Shown: positions 1 to 5,870 of the stretch, in pieces
Layout: every line of letters begins with the position of its first letter
Position numbering within the stretch: the stretch's first letter is position 1
Assembly: GCA_050309585.1 (NCBI GenBank)
Contig: JBNRML010000164.1
Coordinates: forward strand, 1-7,490
DNA from: Bovifimicola sp050309585
Lineage (GTDB): Bacteria; Bacillota; Clostridia; Lachnospirales; Lachnospiraceae
Length of the DNA: 7,490 bases
Direction of reading: 5' to 3'
Translations under genes and position numbers: made by a program
Notes under the pieces: generated by a model
Seen by the model: only the letters and a program-made list of their open reading frames with translations
Database searches by the model: none
Told to the model about the DNA's origin: nothing

Positions 1-111
1 CCTCGAAAACTGTCGTTTTCTCGGTGTGGCGTATCCGCCAAATATATTTTTACAGCTAAACGTTCACGAATGAAAGCATTCATCACGTTTAACCGTAAAA
101 ATATGCTTGGC
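1..111. repeat. Cluster of nested inverted repeats, possible structured RNA or dispersed repeat
   Basis: Three hairpins can be read directly. Arm 5-10 (GAAAAC) pairs with 15-20 (GTTTTC), with flanking CC 1-2 and GG 23-24. Arm 27-31 (TGGCG) pairs with 36-40 (CGCCA) around a TATC loop. A long imperfect hairpin pairs 37-62 with 86-111: about 23 of 26 positions pair, counting one G-T, with mismatches at 42/106, 54/94 and 56/92. A small hairpin, 68-72 (GAATG) with 77-81 (CATTC), caps it. Bases 37-40 can pair with either 27-30 or 108-111, so the second and third hairpins compete. No run of T follows the long stem, so it is not a standard intrinsic terminator. It may be a dispersed intergenic repeat, the 3' end of an upstream transcript, or a structured RNA. 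The sequence alone does not decide between these, and the left edge of the element may lie outside the window. Confidence 0.55.
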
Positions 112-129
112 TCTGAACAGATACAAATA

Positions 130-153
130 ATAAACAAATTCAGAATTGTTTAT
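130..153. promoter_or_regulatory. Dyad overlapping the -35 region of the nhaC-family promoter, candidate operator
   Basis: The left arm 130-141 (ATAAACAAATTC) and right arm 143-153 (GAATTGTTTAT) are complementary except for one extra A in the left arm. The right arm covers the putative -35 hexamer TTGTTT at 146-151, which is a typical place for a repressor or activator site. No regulator is encoded nearby, so the binding protein is unknown. It could instead be a chance AT-rich palindrome. Confidence 0.35.
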
Positions 154-175
154 GTGGCAGGGTATGTGGTATAAT
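146..175 (+). promoter_or_regulatory. Sigma-A-type promoter for the NhaC/EamA operon
   Basis: A perfect -10 box TATAAT lies at 170-175, with an extended -10 TG at 167-168. A weak -35, TTGTTT at 146-151, sits 18 nt upstream. Transcription would start near 182, giving a 5' UTR of about 80 nt before the GTG at 266. The segment 162-179 is identical over 18 bases to the promoter region at 2915-2932. Confidence 0.65.
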
Positions 176-231
176 ATGTCATATGGTGTCTAAATTTGGT
201 GACAAGCCAGGGCAGGAAAAATTTGTAAGGA

Positions 232-247
232 AGCAAATAAATTTGCT
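232..247. promoter_or_regulatory. Short inverted repeat in the nhaC-family 5' UTR
   Basis: AGCAAAT at 232-238 and ATTTGCT at 241-247 are perfect inverted copies separated by AA. The repeat ends 7 nt before the GGAGGA ribosome binding site at 255-260. It could be a protein binding site or, with such a short loop, a weak RNA structure. The function is unknown. Confidence 0.3.
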
Positions 248-265
248 CCGGAATGGAGGATTAGT

Positions 266-1819
266 GTGAAAGAAGTAGTAGAATATGTACCACAGATGTA
301 CTCGACATTTTGTGCGTTAATCCCACCACTTATAGCTATTTTATTAGCACTTATTACAAAAGAGGTATATAGCTCTTTATTTGTGGGAATTGTTATTGGT
401 GGTTTATTTTATGGAGATATGTTTTACAAATCATTTAGTATGGAAAGATCTGTAAAACATATTTTTGAGGATGGAATAGTTGGTTCGCTGTCAGATCCTT
501 ATAATGTAGGTATTCTGGTATTCCTTGTAATACTCGGAATAATGGTTTGTATGATGAATGAAGCAGGAGGCTCAGCAGCATTTGGAAAATGGGCCAGCGA
601 GCACATTAAAACCCGTATGGGTGCACAACTCGCATCAATTGTCCTTGGAATGCTCATATTTATTGATGATTATTTTAATTGCCTGACTGTGGGAAGCGTA
701 ATGAGGCCTGTAACTGACAGTCACAAGGTTTCCAGGGCAAAGCTTGCATACATTATTGATGCGACGGCAGCTCCTATATGCATTATTGCTCCAATATCAT
801 CATGGGCAGCAGCGGTTACGGGATTTGTTGAGGGTGAAGATGGATTTTCCATTTTTATCAAGGCAATTCCTTACAATTATTATGCACTTTTAACCATTGT
901 CGCAATGGTTACATTGGTCATTTTAAAGGTTGATTTTGGACCGATGAAGCTTTATGAGGAAAACGCATTAAAAGGGGACTTAATGACAGTAAAGGATGCA
1001 CAGTTTGAAAAGGTTGAATACAAATATTCAAATCCAAGAGGCAAGGTTATTGATTTGGTATTTCCTATAATTGTTTTAATCGCAAGCTGTGTAATTGGGA
1101 TGATTTATACAGGTGGTTTTTTTGATGGGGTAGGATTTATAAAGGCATTTTCAAATAGTGATGCATCAGTTGGACTTATGCTCGGAAGTTTCTTTGCACT
1201 TATTATCACAATTATTTTCTATGTTTGCAGAAGAGTGTTGAGTTTTAATAAGGCCTGTGAATGTATTCCGGAAGGATTTAAGGCAATGGTGCCGGCTATA
1301 TTAATTCTCACCTTTGCGTGGACACTTAAATCAATGACAGACAGTCTTGGTGCGAAATATTATGTGGCAGGTCTTGTGAACGATATGTCAGGAAGTCTTG
1401 TCAGCACATTGCCGGCAATCATATTTGTGGTTGCAGTATTTCTTGCATTTGCAACAGGAACATCATGGGGAACCTTTGGTATTCTTATTCCGATTGTAGT
1501 TGATACATTCCAGGACAAGAATCCAACCCTTATGATTATATCCATTTCAGCATGTATGGCAGGAGCTGTTTGCGGAGACCACTGTTCGCCAATATCAGAC
1601 ACGACAATTATGGCATCAGCCGGTGCACAGTGTAATCATGTGAGTCATGTGTCAACCCAGCTTCCATATGTTATTGTGGTTGCCATAATTTCAGGTCTTT
1701 CGTATATTGTTGCCGGATTTGTTCAAAACCCGATAGTTCCGTTAGTGCTTGGAGTGATTGGAATTGTTTTGACATTTTATTGTATAAGATACGTTACACA
1801 ATCTAAATACACGCAATAA
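266..1819 (+). CDS. NhaC-family Na+/H+ antiporter
   Basis: This 517-residue integral membrane protein of the NhaC family (ion transporter superfamily) is predicted to exchange Na+ for H+ across the cytoplasmic membrane, contributing to pH and sodium homeostasis. Many hydrophobic segments span the whole length. Family hallmarks are visible: an acidic membrane motif with D134-D135 followed by YFNCLTVGSVMRPVTD (136-151), the GTSWG motif at 398-402, and GDHCSPISDTT at 437-447. The GTG start at 266 is chosen because a strong GGAGGA lies at 255-260 with 5-nt spacing, and no competing ATG has a comparable site. The length is slightly above the usual range of about 450-500 residues. It is the first gene of an apparent operon, with the EamA-type permease starting 35 nt after its stop. 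Some NhaC-family members exchange other ions or organic acids, for example malate/lactate in MleN, so the substrate is not fixed by sequence alone. Confidence 0.88.
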   Translation: MKEVVEYVPQMYSTFCALIPPLIAILLALITKEVYSSLFVGIVIGGLFYGDMFYKSFSMERSVKHIFEDGIVGSLSDPYNVGILVFLVILGIMVCMMNEAGGSAAFGKWASEHIKTRMGAQLASIVLGMLIFIDDYFNCLTVGSVMRPVTDSHKVSRAKLAYIIDATAAPICIIAPISSWAAAVTGFVEGEDGFSIFIKAIPYNYYALLTIVAMVTLVILKVDFGPMKLYEENALKGDLMTVKDAQFEKVEYKYSNPRGKVIDLVFPIIVLIASCVIGMIYTGGFFDGVGFIKAFSNSDASVGLMLGSFFALIITIIFYVCRRVLSFNKACECIPEGFKAMVPAILILTFAWTLKSMTDSLGAKYYVAGLVNDMSGSLVSTLPAIIFVVAVFLAFATGTSWGTFGILIPIVVDTFQDKNPTLMIISISACMAGAVCGDHCSPISDTTIMASAGAQCNHVSHVSTQLPYVIVVAIISGLSYIVAGFVQNPIVPLVLGVIGIVLTFYCIRYVTQSKYTQ

Positions 1820-1854
1820 AATATAGTAAGAGTAACAAAAGGATTTGGATTAAA

Positions 1855-2898
1855 ATGAAAAATTTAAAAGGAAGTCTGATATTATTTACAGCTGCTTTTT
1901 TCTGGGGCACAACCTTTGTGGCCCAGGTAAGCGGCTCAAATCATATAGGGGTATTTACCTACAATGCAAGCAGATGCTTTGTGGGTTGTATATTCCTATT
2001 TTTTGTGTCTTTAATTATGGATAATATGAAGAAAGGAAAAAATAAAAGGTTACGTGGTGAAACCGGTGTAAATGGTAAAACCGGTGTAAATTGTGAAAAC
2101 AGTGTAAGTGATGAAAACAGTGTAAATGGTGATAAAGGAGCCGTGACAGGTCCGGATTTCAGTAAAAATAAGTGGCCGGTAAAGGGAGGAGTCCTTTGTG
2201 GTATCGTATTGTTTCTTGCAATGTCCTTACAGCAGGCAGGTATTTCAATTTATCCGGAAGACGTTGCGGCAGCAGGACGTTCCGGTTTTTTAACTGCAAT
2301 CTATGTGGTAATTGTGGCAGTCGTTGTATCGATTGTTGGAAGAAAGATTCACCCGCTTGTTTTGCTTTCAGTGTTGGGAACGGTGTGTGGAATGTACCTT
2401 CTCTGTCTAAAGGGAGGAATTTCAGGAATATATAAAGGAGATGTTTTAAGTCTCTCTTGTGCATTTTGTTTTGCGGGACACATACTTGTTGTGGATAAAT
2501 ACAGAAACACAGACAGCACAAAGCTTTCCTGCCTGCAATTCTTGGTATCGGGGGTATTAGCTCTGATAATGAGTCTTATCACAGAAAAAATTGTTATGGC
2601 AGAGGTTATCGCTGTGGCAGGACCTATATTATATGCTGGTATTTTATCAAGCGGTGTGGCCTACACACTTCAGATGGTGGGGCAGAAATATGCGGAGCCT
2701 GCAGTTGCTTCTATTGTAATGAGTATGGAATCTGTTATTGCCGTAGTTGCCGGAGCAGTGGTGTTAAACGAGGTTTTGGCGGGAAGAGAGATTATAGGTT
2801 GTGTAATTGTGTTTGTTTCTGTAATAATTGCTCAGGTGCCAGAATTTTTGAAAAGTGGGGAAATTGGAGATAGTGTGAAAAAAGAAAAATTGTTGTAA
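1855..2898 (+). CDS. EamA-domain (DMT superfamily) permease with a repeat insertion
   Basis: This 347-residue polytopic protein has two EamA-type halves, the usual architecture of drug/metabolite transporter superfamily permeases that move small metabolites or toxic compounds. The N-terminal half starts with the typical pattern AAFFWGTTFVAQ (13-24). The C-terminal half carries the AEPAVASIVMSMESVIAVVAG region (280-300) followed by LNE, as in other EamA exporters. Typical members are about 290-310 residues. The excess here is a hydrophilic loop at roughly residues 58-108, between the second and third membrane helices, containing four six-residue repeats (68-91). ATG 1855 is preceded by weak AAGGA (1839-1843) and TGGAT (1846-1850) ribosome binding sites. 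The gene follows the NhaC-family gene by 35 nt with no terminator between, so co-transcription is likely. The substrate cannot be inferred. Confidence 0.85.
   Translation: MKNLKGSLILFTAAFFWGTTFVAQVSGSNHIGVFTYNASRCFVGCIFLFFVSLIMDNMKKGKNKRLRGETGVNGKTGVNCENSVSDENSVNGDKGAVTGPDFSKNKWPVKGGVLCGIVLFLAMSLQQAGISIYPEDVAAAGRSGFLTAIYVVIVAVVVSIVGRKIHPLVLLSVLGTVCGMYLLCLKGGISGIYKGDVLSLSCAFCFAGHILVVDKYRNTDSTKLSCLQFLVSGVLALIMSLITEKIVMAEVIAVAGPILYAGILSSGVAYTLQMVGQKYAEPAVASIVMSMESVIAVVAGAVVLNEVLAGREIIGCVIVFVSVIIAQVPEFLKSGEIGDSVKKEKLL
2056..2127 (+). repeat. Four tandem 18-bp in-frame repeats (minisatellite) inside the EamA permease gene
   Basis: Four consecutive 18-bp units run 2056-2073, 2074-2091, 2092-2109 and 2110-2127, with a decayed partial unit after them. 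The first two units differ at one base and share CCGGTGTAAAT. The last two share GAAAACAGTGTAA. They encode GETGVN, GKTGVN, CENSVS and DENSVN. Because the unit is a multiple of three, gain or loss of copies keeps the reading frame. The region is predicted to lie in a soluble loop, where length change should be tolerated. Confidence 0.85.
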
Positions 2899-2899
2899 C

Positions 2900-2928
2900 T
2901 GTTCATATATATAAGTATGTGGTATAAT
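2900..2928 (+). promoter_or_regulatory. Promoter for the HD-GYP/GGDEF unit
   Basis: The -10 box TATAAT at 2923-2928 has an extended -10 TG at 2920-2921. A poor -35 candidate, TGTTCA, lies at 2900-2905 with 17-nt spacing. It sits just after the EamA stop codon (2896-2898). The bases 2915-2932 repeat exactly the 18-base core found at 162-179 upstream of the transport operon, and both sites share TGTCT a few bases downstream. Transcription would start near 2935, about 40 nt before the preferred ATG at 2975. Confidence 0.6.
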
Positions 2929-2938
2929 ATGTACAGTG

Positions 2939-2958
2939 ATGTCTGAATCTAAAGACAT
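2939..2958 (+). promoter_or_regulatory. Small 5' UTR hairpin before the HD-GYP gene
   Basis: ATGTCT at 2939-2944 and AGACAT at 2953-2958 form a perfect 6-bp stem with an 8-nt loop, just after the predicted transcription start and just before the ribosome binding site at 2962-2968. The transport operon leader has a shorter counterpart, TGTC 187-190 with GACA 201-204, at a similar distance from its -10 box. The function is unknown. It may influence mRNA stability or be a protein site. Confidence 0.35.
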
Positions 2959-2974
2959 TTCAAGGAGGAAAAGG

Positions 2975-4666
2975 ATGTTAGGATACTACGTTGTTACAGT
3001 GATTTTGTCTTTTATATATTTGTTTATCGTTGTATACAGAGATAATGAGAAAAAGACAGGCTATTATATAAAGCTGTTGATACTTATTGGGTGTGTGGCG
3101 AATCTGGGATATCTTGCGTTAGGTTTGTCCAATGAATTGGAGACAGCCATTCTGGCCAATAAGATAGCTTATGTGGGAGGATGCTTCTTACCACCTACCT
3201 TGGCATTTTGTATATGTAATATATGTAATATAGAGTTGAAACGCTACCAAAAATGGTTGTTTCTTTTATTTTCCATGGCAGTATACACTATGGTATTAAC
3301 CACGGGATATTCTGGTTTTTATTACAGAAGTGTACAGTTAGGAAAAGTAGGAAATACTACGGCATTGTATGTGGATTATGGAAAAGGCCACATATTTTTA
3401 TATGTAATGCTGTTTGGGTATATATTTATTGATTTTATGATCACAATTATTGCCAGTATTAAGAAGCAGGTGAAAAAAAAGAATTTGTTTCTGTTAATTG
3501 CATTACAGGTCATTAATGTAACCACATTTGTGACAGTAAGAGCCATTTATCCAATGTTTGAGATTATGCCTGCCATATATGTAATTGATGGTTTTTTTAT
3601 GGTTGTTATCCAGATACAGATATCACGGTATAATTTAAAAGACACTATTTATGCCTCATTGGAACAGAATAACAAATCTGGATATATTATATTTGATTCC
3701 CATAAGAGGTTTATTGGATGTAATGATGTTGCCAGAGAATGTTTACCTAAATTAGCCGAATGCAGGGTTGATACGTTTATAAAAAATGATGAGGAGCTGC
3801 ATTTTCTGGACGAATGGATTGAAAAATTTAAAGACAGTAAAGAAAAGACATTTATAGAGACTGTGGAATATAATGATAATTATTACCAATGTGACATAAA
3901 GAAGGTTAATATTGACAGAAATAATACCGGTTTCATCGTTGAAATGCAGGATTGTACGGACAGAAGAAAATATCTGGACTCGATGGCGAATTACAATGCT
4001 GAACTGGAACAGCAGGTGGAGGAGCAGATTAACAAAATTAAAATGATACAGCTGAAAACCATACTGGGAATGGCAAGTATGGTGGAAAACAGGGACAATA
4101 ACACAGGTGGTCACATTGTAAGAACCAGTGATGTCGTGAAAATATTTGTGGATACAATTAGAACAAATCAGCTATTGGACGTCAATGAAACTTTTTGCAA
4201 TGATTTAATTAAGGCGGCACCAATGCACGATATAGGAAAGATTGCCATAAGGGATAATATTTTACAGAAGCCGGGGAGATTTACCGCGGAAGAATTTGAG
4301 ATAATGAAGACTCATGCTGAAAAGAGTGCCGAAATGGTTGAGAAGATTCTAAGAGGTGTGGAAGAGGAGCATTTTGTAAATGTAGCAGTAAATGTTGCGA
4401 GATATCATCATGAAAAATGGAATGGACTCGGATATCCAAATGGACTGTCGGAGAAAGAAATTCCTTTAGAGGCAAGGATTATGGCAATTGCCGATGTGTA
4501 CGATGCACTTGTAAGCAAAAGGTGTTACAAGGAGCCGATGAGCTTCTCAGAGGCATATGACATTATAATTGAATCCATGGGCAGTCATTTTGACCCTGAT
4601 ATGGAACAGGTATTCATAATGAGCAGGAGCAGGCTTGAGACATATTATATGAATACAGGGGACTAG
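2975..4666 (+). CDS. Membrane-bound HD-GYP domain protein, predicted c-di-GMP phosphodiesterase
   Basis: The 563-residue protein probably senses a signal at the membrane and hydrolyses cyclic di-GMP in the cytoplasm. About seven membrane helices (roughly 4-21, 32-51, 66-85, 93-111, 138-160, 169-190, 196-216) resemble the 7TM sensor region of some histidine kinases. A PAS-like segment (about 232-330) and a coiled-coil stretch (337-360) lead to the HD-GYP domain (361-555). Metal-ligand and signature residues are present: E371 and D374 with TGGH380, H418-D419 followed by IGK, H448, HHE 478-480, the GYP triad 486-488, and D507. ATG 2975 is preferred because AAGGAGG (2962-2968) lies 6 nt upstream. 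An upstream in-frame GTG (2936) and ATG (2939) fall at the predicted transcription start and have no ribosome binding site. It has its own promoter and is followed by a GGDEF gene with opposing predicted activity. Enzymatic activity is inferred from motifs. Confidence 0.88.
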   Translation: MLGYYVVTVILSFIYLFIVVYRDNEKKTGYYIKLLILIGCVANLGYLALGLSNELETAILANKIAYVGGCFLPPTLAFCICNICNIELKRYQKWLFLLFSMAVYTMVLTTGYSGFYYRSVQLGKVGNTTALYVDYGKGHIFLYVMLFGYIFIDFMITIIASIKKQVKKKNLFLLIALQVINVTTFVTVRAIYPMFEIMPAIYVIDGFFMVVIQIQISRYNLKDTIYASLEQNNKSGYIIFDSHKRFIGCNDVARECLPKLAECRVDTFIKNDEELHFLDEWIEKFKDSKEKTFIETVEYNDNYYQCDIKKVNIDRNNTGFIVEMQDCTDRRKYLDSMANYNAELEQQVEEQINKIKMIQLKTILGMASMVENRDNNTGGHIVRTSDVVKIFVDTIRTNQLLDVNETFCNDLIKAAPMHDIGKIAIRDNILQKPGRFTAEEFEIMKTHAEKSAEMVEKILRGVEEEHFVNVAVNVARYHHEKWNGLGYPNGLSEKEIPLEARIMAIADVYDALVSKRCYKEPMSFSEAYDIIIESMGSHFDPDMEQVFIMSRSRLETYYMNTGD

Positions 4667-4702
4667 TGTGAAAAATCACACCGAAGTGCTGATTTTTCAC
4701 AC
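4666..4702 (+). terminator. Intercistronic hairpin, possible partial terminator or processing site
   Basis: GTGTGAAAAATCACAC at 4666-4681 pairs with 4686-4702 around a CGAA loop, giving 16 base pairs with one bulged C at 4689. The first base is the G of the HD-GYP gene's TAG stop. Within it, a shorter stem (TCACAC with GTGcTGA) is flanked by A5 at 4671-4675 and T5 at 4693-4697, the arrangement of a small intrinsic terminator. No T run follows the full stem. It may attenuate transcription into the GGDEF gene or protect and separate the two messages. Confidence 0.5.
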
Positions 4703-4736
4703 AGCTAATTGGGGCGCCTGCGGAATGGAGAATAAT

Positions 4737-5105
4737 ATGAGAGAAAAGAGAATAAGAGCAATTGTAACGGTGATTCAGGGTTTTTTAATTATAATGATGA
4801 CGATTCTGGTGGTCTCTATGATTTATCAGATTAAAAATCTCCAGGGAACGGCAAGAGTAGTTAATTATGCAGGGTTGGTAAGAGGGGCCACACAGCGAGA
4901 GGTTAAGTTAGAGATTGCCGGTGAGAAAAATGATGAATTAATTGCATATCTGGATGAGATTATTTTGGGACTTAGAGACGGTTCAAGTAAGTATCATTTG
5001 GTTAGTCTGAAGGACAATGCGTACCAAAAGGATTTGGGTGAACAGATAGATTATTGGCAGAAATTAAAAAGTGAAATATATTTGGTTCGTGAAAAGGATT
5101 ATTAG
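4737..5105 (+). CDS. N-terminal fragment of the GGDEF protein: TM helix plus extracytoplasmic sensor
   Basis: As written, this frame encodes 122 residues: a positively charged start (MREKRIR), one membrane helix at about 8-31, and a helical extracytoplasmic segment containing RGATQREVKLEI. That segment resembles the helical-bundle sensor regions of chemoreceptor and type IV pilus transducer proteins. ATG 4737 is chosen because GGAG (4727-4730) lies 6 nt upstream. The in-frame ATG at 4725 has poorer spacing, and an in-frame GTG at 4668 lies inside the intercistronic hairpin with no ribosome binding site. The product lacks any catalytic domain because TAG at 5103-5105 ends it partway through the sensor. 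It would have no evident function alone, though it could in principle associate with the downstream fragment. Confidence 0.6.
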   Translation: MREKRIRAIVTVIQGFLIIMMTILVVSMIYQIKNLQGTARVVNYAGLVRGATQREVKLEIAGEKNDELIAYLDEIILGLRDGSSKYHLVSLKDNAYQKDLGEQIDYWQKLKSEIYLVREKDY

Positions 5106-5117
5106 GATACCAACATT

Positions 5118-5801
5118 GTGGCTATGAGCGAACAGTATTTTAAGATGGCGGACAAAACGGTTTTTGCAGCAGAACATTATTCTGAATCAATTGCTAAAGT
5201 AATAAGCTATTTAGAGGTTGGTACTATTGCAGTCATTGTATTACTGCTACTAATTATGCTTGGGCGTTCGATTGAAGCGGTGGCTATAAGACATAAAAAT
5301 AAGCAGTTGGAGCAAAAAGCATTTATTGACCAGCATACGGGACTTCCAAATAAGGGGAAATGTGAAGAATTCTTTTATGATGAGAGTATAATAAAGAGAA
5401 ATGTTGGCTGCATTGTGTTTGACTTGAACAATCTGAAGTTAGCCAATGACACCCTGGGGCATACGGCAGGTGATAAACTGATTGCAAATTTTGCCAGATT
5501 GCTTAGAAACTCAGTGCCGGAGAAACATTTTGTTGGAAGGTACGGCGGTGATGAATTTATGTCGGTTATTTACGATTCATCGAAAAATGAGATTGAAGAA
5601 ATTCTGGAGACATTGCGTAAATCAACGGAAGAATTTAATGAAGCCCATCAGGGTGAAAAGGAATTTGTTGCTGTAAATTATGCCTGCGGCTGGATTGTGT
5701 CAGATGAAGTACCAGTTTGCACATTTAGAGAATTGTTTGATATGGCAGACAAGAATATGTACGAGAATAAAATGAAAAAGAAAAGAAATCATATGGGGTG
5801 A
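5118..5801 (+). CDS. C-terminal fragment: TM helix and GGDEF diguanylate cyclase domain
   Basis: From GTG 5118 this frame encodes 227 residues (225 from ATG 5124): the end of a helical sensor (about 1-33), a membrane helix (about 34-49), a short linker helix, and a GGDEF domain (about 69-222). GGDEF domains make c-di-GMP from two GTP. Visible motifs are DQHTGLPNKGK at the domain start, FDLNNLKLANDTLGH (metal and guanine-binding region), and RYGGDEF with the signature at 143-147. The inhibitory RxxD site expected just before it reads PEKH, so product feedback inhibition is probably absent. Only weak start signals exist, AGGA at 5104-5107 being 10 nt before the GTG, so translation would depend on re-initiation after the stop at 5105. 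It follows the HD-GYP phosphodiesterase gene, which has the opposite predicted activity. Confidence 0.65.
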   Translation: MAMSEQYFKMADKTVFAAEHYSESIAKVISYLEVGTIAVIVLLLLIMLGRSIEAVAIRHKNKQLEQKAFIDQHTGLPNKGKCEEFFYDESIIKRNVGCIVFDLNNLKLANDTLGHTAGDKLIANFARLLRNSVPEKHFVGRYGGDEFMSVIYDSSKNEIEEILETLRKSTEEFNEAHQGEKEFVAVNYACGWIVSDEVPVCTFRELFDMADKNMYENKMKKKRNHMG

Positions 5802-5809
5802 ATATGTAA

Positions 5810-5855
5810 AAACAGCTATGTATGTTGAGTGGTGACTCTGAATACATAGCTGTTT
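5810..5855. terminator. Bidirectional intrinsic terminator between convergent genes
   Basis: AAACAGCTATGTAT at 5810-5823 and ATACATAGCTGTTT at 5842-5855 form a perfect 14-bp stem. The 18-nt loop contains a further 4-bp stem (GAGT 5827-5830 with ACTC 5835-5838). On the plus strand the stem ends in TTT and runs on as CTATT. On the minus strand it ends in TTTTT (5812-5808). It begins 8 nt after the GGDEF stop codon and lies 15 nt beyond the DUF1846 stop, so it can serve both genes. Confidence 0.85.
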
Positions 5856-5870
5856 CTATTAAGAAAATTT

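Larger units (their letters stand above)
4737..5801 (+). pseudogene. Diguanylate cyclase gene interrupted by a single in-frame TAG at 5103-5105
   Basis: The two GGDEF-protein fragments are in exactly the same frame, separated by one TAG at codon 123 and six further sense codons before the first downstream GTG. Read through, the product would be about 354 residues: a short cytoplasmic N-terminus, TM helix about 8-31, a helical extracytoplasmic sensor, a second TM helix, and a C-terminal GGDEF domain with GGDEF at 270-274. This is a complete, common cyclase architecture, so one nonsense substitution in a once-intact gene is the simplest reading. No other stop or frameshift is seen and all catalytic motifs survive, so the change is either recent or tolerated through re-initiation. 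A sequencing error at one base would also explain it. TAG also ends the HD-GYP gene and the DUF1846 gene here, which argues against amber reassignment in this organism. Confidence 0.65.

Noticed and set aside
180..265. Riboswitch in the leader of the antiporter gene
   Set aside because: The leader is only about 80 nt. I see just a short dyad and no conserved core of a known class, including c-di-GMP or Na+/Li+ responsive RNAs.
1360..1602. Minus-strand open frame within the antiporter gene
   Set aside because: It is a shadow of conserved NhaC codons with no start signals.
2056..2127. CRISPR-like array
   Set aside because: The 18-bp units are directly tandem with no spacers and lie in frame within a coding gene.
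2159..2521. Minus-strand and alternate-frame open frames inside the EamA gene
   Set aside because: They are fully covered by a well-supported transporter gene, have no ribosome binding sites, and show low-complexity translations without family features.
2936..2974. Upstream GTG/ATG starts for the HD-GYP protein
   Set aside because: They coincide with the predicted transcription start and lack a ribosome binding site. AAGGAGG at 2962-2968 clearly serves ATG 2975.
2935..2974. c-di-GMP riboswitch before the HD-GYP gene
   Set aside because: The 5' UTR of about 40 nt is far too short for a GEMM-type aptamer and contains only a 6-bp hairpin.
3752..4114. Minus-strand open frame within the HD-GYP gene
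   Set aside because: Its translation is the antisense of a conserved PAS-like/HD-GYP coding region and has no plausible ribosome binding site.
4668..4736. An upstream in-frame GTG start for the GGDEF fragment, adding 23 residues
   Set aside because: It lies inside the 16-bp hairpin directly after the previous stop codon, has no ribosome binding site, and adds a sequence unlike a sensor N-terminus. ATG 4737 has GGAG at proper spacing.
5103..5105. Amber recoding (pyrrolysine or read-through) in the cyclase
   Set aside because: The protein is not related to known pyrrolysine enzymes, no supporting element is seen, and TAG is the normal stop of two other genes in this window.
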